From: Deinococcus sp. AJ005
GTDB lineage: Bacteria; Deinococcota; Deinococci; Deinococcales; Deinococcaceae
DNA: 64,000 nucleotides
Assembly: GCF_009017495.1 (NCBI RefSeq)
Contig: NZ_CP044990.1
Location: 2,127,001 to 2,191,000 of the forward strand
Direction of reading: 5' to 3'
The notes below the pieces were generated by a model. The model made no database searches. It was not told where the DNA came from and worked only from the letters and a program-made list of their open reading frames with translations. Shown here piece after piece: positions 60,339 to 64,000 of this stretch (the stretch's first letter is position 1; every line of letters begins with the position of its first letter). Made by a program: the position numbers and the translations under genes.

Positions 60339-61190
60339 GTGAAGAACGTCCTGTGCGCCGCGCTCTGTAGCCTGACACTGAGCGGCCTGCTGCTAACCAG
60401 CTGGGCAGGAGCGGCCACCTCGTACCGGGTCAGGCCCGGCGACACCCTGGGCCAGATCGCGGCCCGTGCGGGCCTGAGCGTGAAACAGGTGCAGGCGGCC
60501 AATCCAAGATTGCGCGGAAAAACCGTCGTGCAGGCAGGCTGGGTGCTGACCCTCCCAGCGCGGCCCGGCGCGGCCACCCAGTACCGCGTGCGTTCTGGTG
60601 ACAGCCTAAGCGTGATCGCCAAGCGGTACGACGTCTCGCTGTCGCAACTGTTGCGGGCCAATCCAAAGTACGCGGGCGGCAAACCGGTTCAGGTGGGCGT
60701 GCTGGTCAAGATTCCGGCGCGGACGGTGACGGCCAGTTCGTCCCGCTCCTTGTCCCGCACGTCTGCCGCCACGGTCCGCACCGCCAGCACTTCCAGCCGC
60801 GCGGGTGGGTGGCTCTGGCCGCTGAGCAGATACAACGCCATCAGCAGTGGCTACGGGGAGCGAACGCTGGAAGGCGACTCCGAGATGCATTACGGCGTGG
60901 ACATCGTGGCCCCCATTGGCACCCCCGTCCGGGCGGCCCGCAGCGGACGGGTGCTGGAATCACGGCCCGACTTCGAACGCGGCTGGGGCTGGACCGTGGT
61001 GATCGAACACCAGGACGGCTGGATCACCCGGTACGCTCACCTGAGCGTCAACTTGATCAGGAAGGGCGAACTGGTGAGCCAGGGACAGACGATAGGCCGG
61101 GTGGGCAACACGGGCCGCAGCACCGGACCGCACCTGCATTTCGGCACCTATCTGCGCTGGAATCCGCGCGATCCGCTGGGGCTGTACTGA
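60339..61190 (+). CDS. LysM-containing M23-family peptidase (exported)
   Basis: 283 residues. An N-terminal signal peptide (to about SWAGA) is followed by two LysM modules ([20 protein letters not shown] and [20 protein letters not shown]) that bind peptidoglycan sugar chains, a Ser/Thr/Arg linker, and a lysostaphin-like M23 domain with the zinc ligands in [10 protein letters not shown] (HxxxD) and PHLHFGTYL (HxH). It should cut or remodel peptide crosslinks outside the membrane, or activate an amidase. The GTG start follows TATGAT by 7 bases. Confidence 0.92.
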   Translation: MKNVLCAALCSLTLSGLLLTSWAGAATSYRVRPGDTLGQIAARAGLSVKQVQAANPRLRGKTVVQAGWVLTLPARPGAATQYRVRSGDSLSVIAKRYDVSLSQLLRANPKYAGGKPVQVGVLVKIPARTVTASSSRSLSRTSAATVRTASTSSRAGGWLWPLSRYNAISSGYGERTLEGDSEMHYGVDIVAPIGTPVRAARSGRVLESRPDFERGWGWTVVIEHQDGWITRYAHLSVNLIRKGELVSQGQTIGRVGNTGRSTGPHLHFGTYLRWNPRDPLGLY

Positions 61191-61217
61191 AGCCAGGCAT
61201 GTATCGAAAGGTGTGTC

Positions 61218-61463
61218 ATGAGTCATGAGCCGACAAAACGGGTGCATTACGCAGAAGCGCGCGGAGATGGGGCGGAAGCCTTGCTGCGCGGCTTTCTGGC
61301 GGGGCTGCCTGCCCGCTCCGGTTTCCTGGGCGCAGAATTGCTGGGCAGCCCTGGGCAGCCGGGCCTGTATCTGGTGGCAAGTCGTTGGGCCGCAGAGGTG
61401 CCGGAACTGAGCGTACCAGACGGAGTGAAGGCGTGGAGCTTCGAGGTTCTGGGCGAAGCCTAG
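61218..61463 (+). CDS. Small ABM-like (dimeric alpha/beta barrel) protein
   Basis: 81 residues. The pattern of helix (AEALLRGFLAGLPAR), strand (GFLGAELLGSPGQPGLYLVASRWAAEV) and a final strand (VKAWSFEVLGEA) fits a short antibiotic-biosynthesis-monooxygenase/dimeric alpha-beta barrel protein. Function unknown. It begins 27 bases after the LysM peptidase with AAAGGTG upstream, so it may be co-transcribed. Confidence 0.6.
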   Translation: MSHEPTKRVHYAEARGDGAEALLRGFLAGLPARSGFLGAELLGSPGQPGLYLVASRWAAEVPELSVPDGVKAWSFEVLGEA

Positions 61464-61653
61464 CCGTTCGTACGCCTTGCGTGCCAGTGCGCCGCAGATG
61501 GGCGTGAACGCCTCCCGAACTGGTCAGCTCCCTGTTCCAACTGCTCCGCGGCCCAACGGCTCCAAGCGACAGCAAAAGGGAAGCGCGCCCTGCTGATCTG
61601 CACAACCTGACCTGGACCCCGGTTCGCGCCAGCCAGATCAAGGTCCAGTTTCC

Positions 61654-62445
61654 TTAAACCTCTGGCAGGTAGCCCTCCACCTGCTCCAGCAAGTCGCGCG
61701 CCGTCAGGTCCAGCCGCACTGGGGTCACGCTGATCATGCCGCTCTGCACCGCGCCGTAATCGGTACGCTCGTCCTGGGCGTCCTCGGCCCGGCTGACCCC
61801 GGCCACCCAATGGTAATCGCGGCCCTCGGGGTCCTGGCGGGTGACCACGCTGTCTTCCCAGCGGTGATGTCCCACGGCGGTCACGCGCACGCCCGAAGCT
61901 GGACGGCTGGGAAAATTGACGTTCAGCAGCGTGCGTGGCGGCAGGCCGTGGGCCAGCACCTGCCGGGCCAGTTTGGCGGCGTAGGCGGCTCCGGCGGCGA
62001 AGTCGTACTCTCCATCCGGCCCACTCTGCTGACTGAAAGCAATGCTCGGCAGCCCCAGCGACAGCCCCTCGATGGCCGCCGCCACCGTGCCCGAATGCGT
62101 CAGGTCGTCGCCCAGATTGGGGCCGAGGTTGATGCCGCTGACCACCAAATCAGGGCGGCCCAGCAACTGCACGCCCAGCACCACGCAGTCGGCGGGCGTG
62201 CCGTCCACCCGGTAGGCGGGAATGTCGCCGAAGCCCGCCGCCGCCGTGTGCTTGAACCGCAGCGGGCGGCGGATGGTGATGCCGTGACCCACGGCGGACT
62301 GCTCGACGTCCGGCGCAACCACCGTCACGTCGGCGAATTCGCTCATGGCGAGACCCAGCGCCTTGATGCCCGGCGAGAAGATGCCATCGTCGTTGGAGAC
62401 CAGAATGCGTGGGCGGGCCGTTGTTGCAGTTGAAGTTTGGCTCAT
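61654..62445 (-). CDS. surE: 5'/3'-nucleotidase SurE
   Basis: 263 residues. SurE hydrolyses nucleoside monophosphates and is linked to stress survival. The metal site VSNDDGIFSPGI (Asp-Asp) and VSGINLGPNLGDDLTHSGTVAAA (Asn-rich metal/substrate loop) are complete, and LLNVNFP is typical. Leaderless: TAGCCT lies 7 bases before the ATG. The 190 bases downstream, to the convergent ABM-like gene, hold nothing I can name. Confidence 0.94.
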   Translation of the reverse strand: MSQTSTATTARPRILVSNDDGIFSPGIKALGLAMSEFADVTVVAPDVEQSAVGHGITIRRPLRFKHTAAAGFGDIPAYRVDGTPADCVVLGVQLLGRPDLVVSGINLGPNLGDDLTHSGTVAAAIEGLSLGLPSIAFSQQSGPDGEYDFAAGAAYAAKLARQVLAHGLPPRTLLNVNFPSRPASGVRVTAVGHHRWEDSVVTRQDPEGRDYHWVAGVSRAEDAQDERTDYGAVQSGMISVTPVRLDLTARDLLEQVEGYLPEV

Positions 62446-62452
62446 CCCCCGC

Positions 62453-62458
62453 AGGCTA
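62453..62458 (-). promoter_or_regulatory. Leaderless -10 element for surE
   Basis: On the reverse strand TAGCCT ends 7 bases before the ATG at 62445. Confidence 0.55.
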
Positions 62459-62724
62459 TCGCGGGGGCGGCGGCGTGAAGTTTGAGGGATGACATGAAAG
62501 CACCCAGCCCACGGTCAACTGACGCAGTTCAGTTGTTCTTCCTCGAACCCCTGCCAAACCGGGGGAAGCTAAAAAGCCCCACCATCTGGAACGAAACAGC
62601 AACCGAAGGCCGTCAGGCGCGTAGCGTACGGGCCGCATTGGGCGTGACAGAGCCAGGCATCAGACCCGGACGCCGCCGCTCTCTTCCACCATCGACATCC
62701 ATAAACTTATGCCCAGTGCGAAGT

Positions 62725-62769
62725 TAGCTCCCCCTACCCCCCTGGGGAGGAGGATGGGGGGTGGAGCTA
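62725..62769. repeat. Long intergenic hairpin
   Basis: TAGCTCC (62725-62731) pairs with GGAGCTA (62763-62769), and inside it ACCCCCC (62736-62742) pairs with GGGGGGT (62756-62762), giving a 14-pair stem with one 4-base bulge. It lies in the 389-base gap downstream of the TPR protein and upstream of surE and could be the TPR gene's terminator or a dispersed palindromic repeat. No gene is seen in that gap. Confidence 0.55.
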
Positions 62770-62834
62770 CCCGAATCACATTTCAACCCAGAATCGCCCT
62801 GCCCATCACTCAGACAACGGGCGAGTTGCGCGAA

Positions 62835-64000
62835 CTACTTCCCCTGCTGCGCCAGTTTCAGGTAGTACGCGCTGGACTTGTCGTTCGGGTCCAGGGCCAC
62901 AGCGCGGCCATAGGCTTCGGCAGCCCCGGCGTAGTTCTTTGCCTCATAACGGGTGCGGCCCAGCCACGCCCAGGCTTTGGCGTAGTCCGGGTTCTGGGCG
63001 GTGGCCTGCTGGAAACCGCTCTCTGCCGCCGCCTTATCGCCGCCCGAATATTTGCTATAGGCGGCGCGGAAGGTCCGCACGGCGTCCAGACCAAACTGAC
63101 TGCCCTCCTGCGCCAGCGCAAGGTTGAATTTATCGGTGGTGTCGGCTCCGGGCAGGGCCACTGCCCCCTGGTAGGCGGCCAGCGCGGCCTGGGCGTTGCC
63201 CATGTCCAGCGCTAGCTTGCCCGCCTGCCGCCACGCCTCGGCAAAGTTGGGGGCGCTCTGTGCAGCAGCCTGGAAGCCTTCCAGCGCCTTGTCCTTACGC
63301 CCGGCGTCCAGATCAGCGTAAGCGCGGCTGAACGCCCCGGTGGCGGCGGGGCCGTAATCGGCGGCCTTCTGGGCCAGACCCTGGAAATACTTCAGGGATT
63401 TGTCGGCTGGCGTCAGGGCCACGGCCTGGGCGTACAGCGTCTGGGCACGGGCGTAATCGCCGCCTTCCAGCGCGGTGCGGGCGGCCCAGCCCGCGCACTG
63501 GGCGCTTTGGGGATCAAGGTTCAGGCATTCTGCAAAGTAGCGGGCGGCAAGGTCCGGCTGGCTGCGAACATAGGCCGAGTACCCCAGGTTGTACTGCGCC
63601 GCACCCGCCTGCTGGGCCTCCAGGCTGCCAGGAACGGCAGGGACGGCCTTGAAATACGCTGCCCAGGTCACTTCCGCCTGACGCCAGAAGCCGACTTCGG
63701 TATAGATCTGGGCGCGCAGTTTCAGGTAGTCGGCATTGCCAGATTCGGCCAGCACGGCGGCCTCGGCGGCGGCGGCAGCCTGCGTCCACAGCGCCTGATC
63801 GATGTTGGCGCTCCCCTTCGGATAAGTCGCGCGGGCCTCGGCAGCAAATTTCTGTGCGGCGGCGGCGGCATCTGCGGCGCTGGCATAGGTCACGGGCTGC
63901 GGGGCGAAGGCCGACTGTCCAGCGGGGGCAGGGACAGGCTGGGCAGTGTCCTGGGCCAGGGCGGGGGCAGCGCTCAGCCCCAGCACCAGCAGGGCACGGA
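62835..64000 (-). CDS. Exported TPR-repeat protein (5' end outside window)
   Basis: At least 388 residues; the start lies beyond base 64000. The visible N-terminus RALLVLGLSAAPALAQ is the end of a signal peptide with an AxA cleavage site. After a Pro/Ala-rich stretch the protein is built of tetratricopeptide repeats (for example AEAWRQAGKLALDMGNAQAALAAYQGAVAL and AKAWAWLGRTRYEAKNYAGAAEAYGRAVALDP, here cut short in quoting). TPR proteins are scaffolds; the exported location suggests a role in envelope assembly. Partners unknown. Confidence 0.85.
   Translation of the reverse strand, partial: RALLVLGLSAAPALAQDTAQPVPAPAGQSAFAPQPVTYASAADAAAAAQKFAAEARATYPKGSANIDQALWTQAAAAAEAAVLAESGNADYLKLRAQIYTEVGFWRQAEVTWAAYFKAVPAVPGSLEAQQAGAAQYNLGYSAYVRSQPDLAARYFAECLNLDPQSAQCAGWAARTALEGGDYARAQTLYAQAVALTPADKSLKYFQGLAQKAADYGPAATGAFSRAYADLDAGRKDKALEGFQAAAQSAPNFAEAWRQAGKLALDMGNAQAALAAYQGAVALPGADTTDKFNLALAQEGSQFGLDAVRTFRAAYSKYSGGDKAAAESGFQQATAQNPDYAKAWAWLGRTRYEAKNYAGAAEAYGRAVALDPNDKSSAYYLKLAQQGK

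Overview
The window is a stretch of ordinary chromosome from a GC-rich bacterium that is almost certainly a Deinococcus. This rests on several signals: high GC coding sequence; many genes that begin 6-7 bases after a TAnnnT -10 element with no ribosome binding site (leaderless genes, typical of this phylum); a lipid-A-disaccharide-synthase-related protein of the cyanobacterial/Deinococcus type; and a HspR/HAIR operator in front of lon. No species is named. I see no rRNA, tRNA, prophage, integrase, transposase or CRISPR array. About 64 genes are supported.

Layout. 0-9.4 kb: the end of an msrQ-type haem membrane subunit, a thioredoxin lipoprotein overlapping a DsbD-alpha-like protein, ilvE, glgB with an unusual long tail, a 1-Cys peroxiredoxin, an acyl-ACP desaturase, an orphan barstar-like gene and chrA. 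9.4-19.2 kb: a YkgJ-type Cys-cluster protein with hisC, a TetR regulator, a TPR-GGDEF cyclase, uppP, an APH-type kinase, a quinone oxidoreductase, and the ispE-ispD-ubiX cluster whose promoter carries a 15-codon leaderless upstream ORF. 19.4-25.7 kb: a GH114 lipoprotein, a sirtuin, a DUF4160/DUF2442-HTH pair, a DinB-fold protein, a trypsin-like protease fused to endonuclease I (the most unusual protein here) and a Met-rich secreted protein. 25.8-37 kb: serS-gatC, a maltose-type ABC importer without its ATPase, an LpxB-related protein, and a DUF4129-MoxR-DUF58 operon.

37-49.1 kb: rpoD with a histone-H1-like N-terminal tail, an RsmC-like methyltransferase, then a seven-gene reverse-strand cluster livG - acyl-CoA synthetase - livHMK - livF - PaaK-like ligase. 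Two adenylate-forming ligases inside the liv cluster, plus a third divergent one, suggest uptake and CoA activation of a carboxylic acid rather than plain amino-acid uptake. 49.3-64 kb: an acyl-CoA synthetase, plsC, an SDR, an esterase, lon (HspR-type operator on its promoter), yqgE, murA, a ribbon-helix-helix protein, a frameshifted methyltransferase, truA, a LysM-M23 peptidase, surE, and a TPR exported protein cut by the window end.

Much of the content is envelope and lipid work (uppP, murA, M23, plsC, desaturase, acyl-CoA ligases, isoprenoid precursors IspD/IspE and UppP) and redox or stress handling (MsrQ, thioredoxin pair, peroxiredoxin, Lon, sirtuin). All function calls are from reading the translated sequence; no database search was possible.
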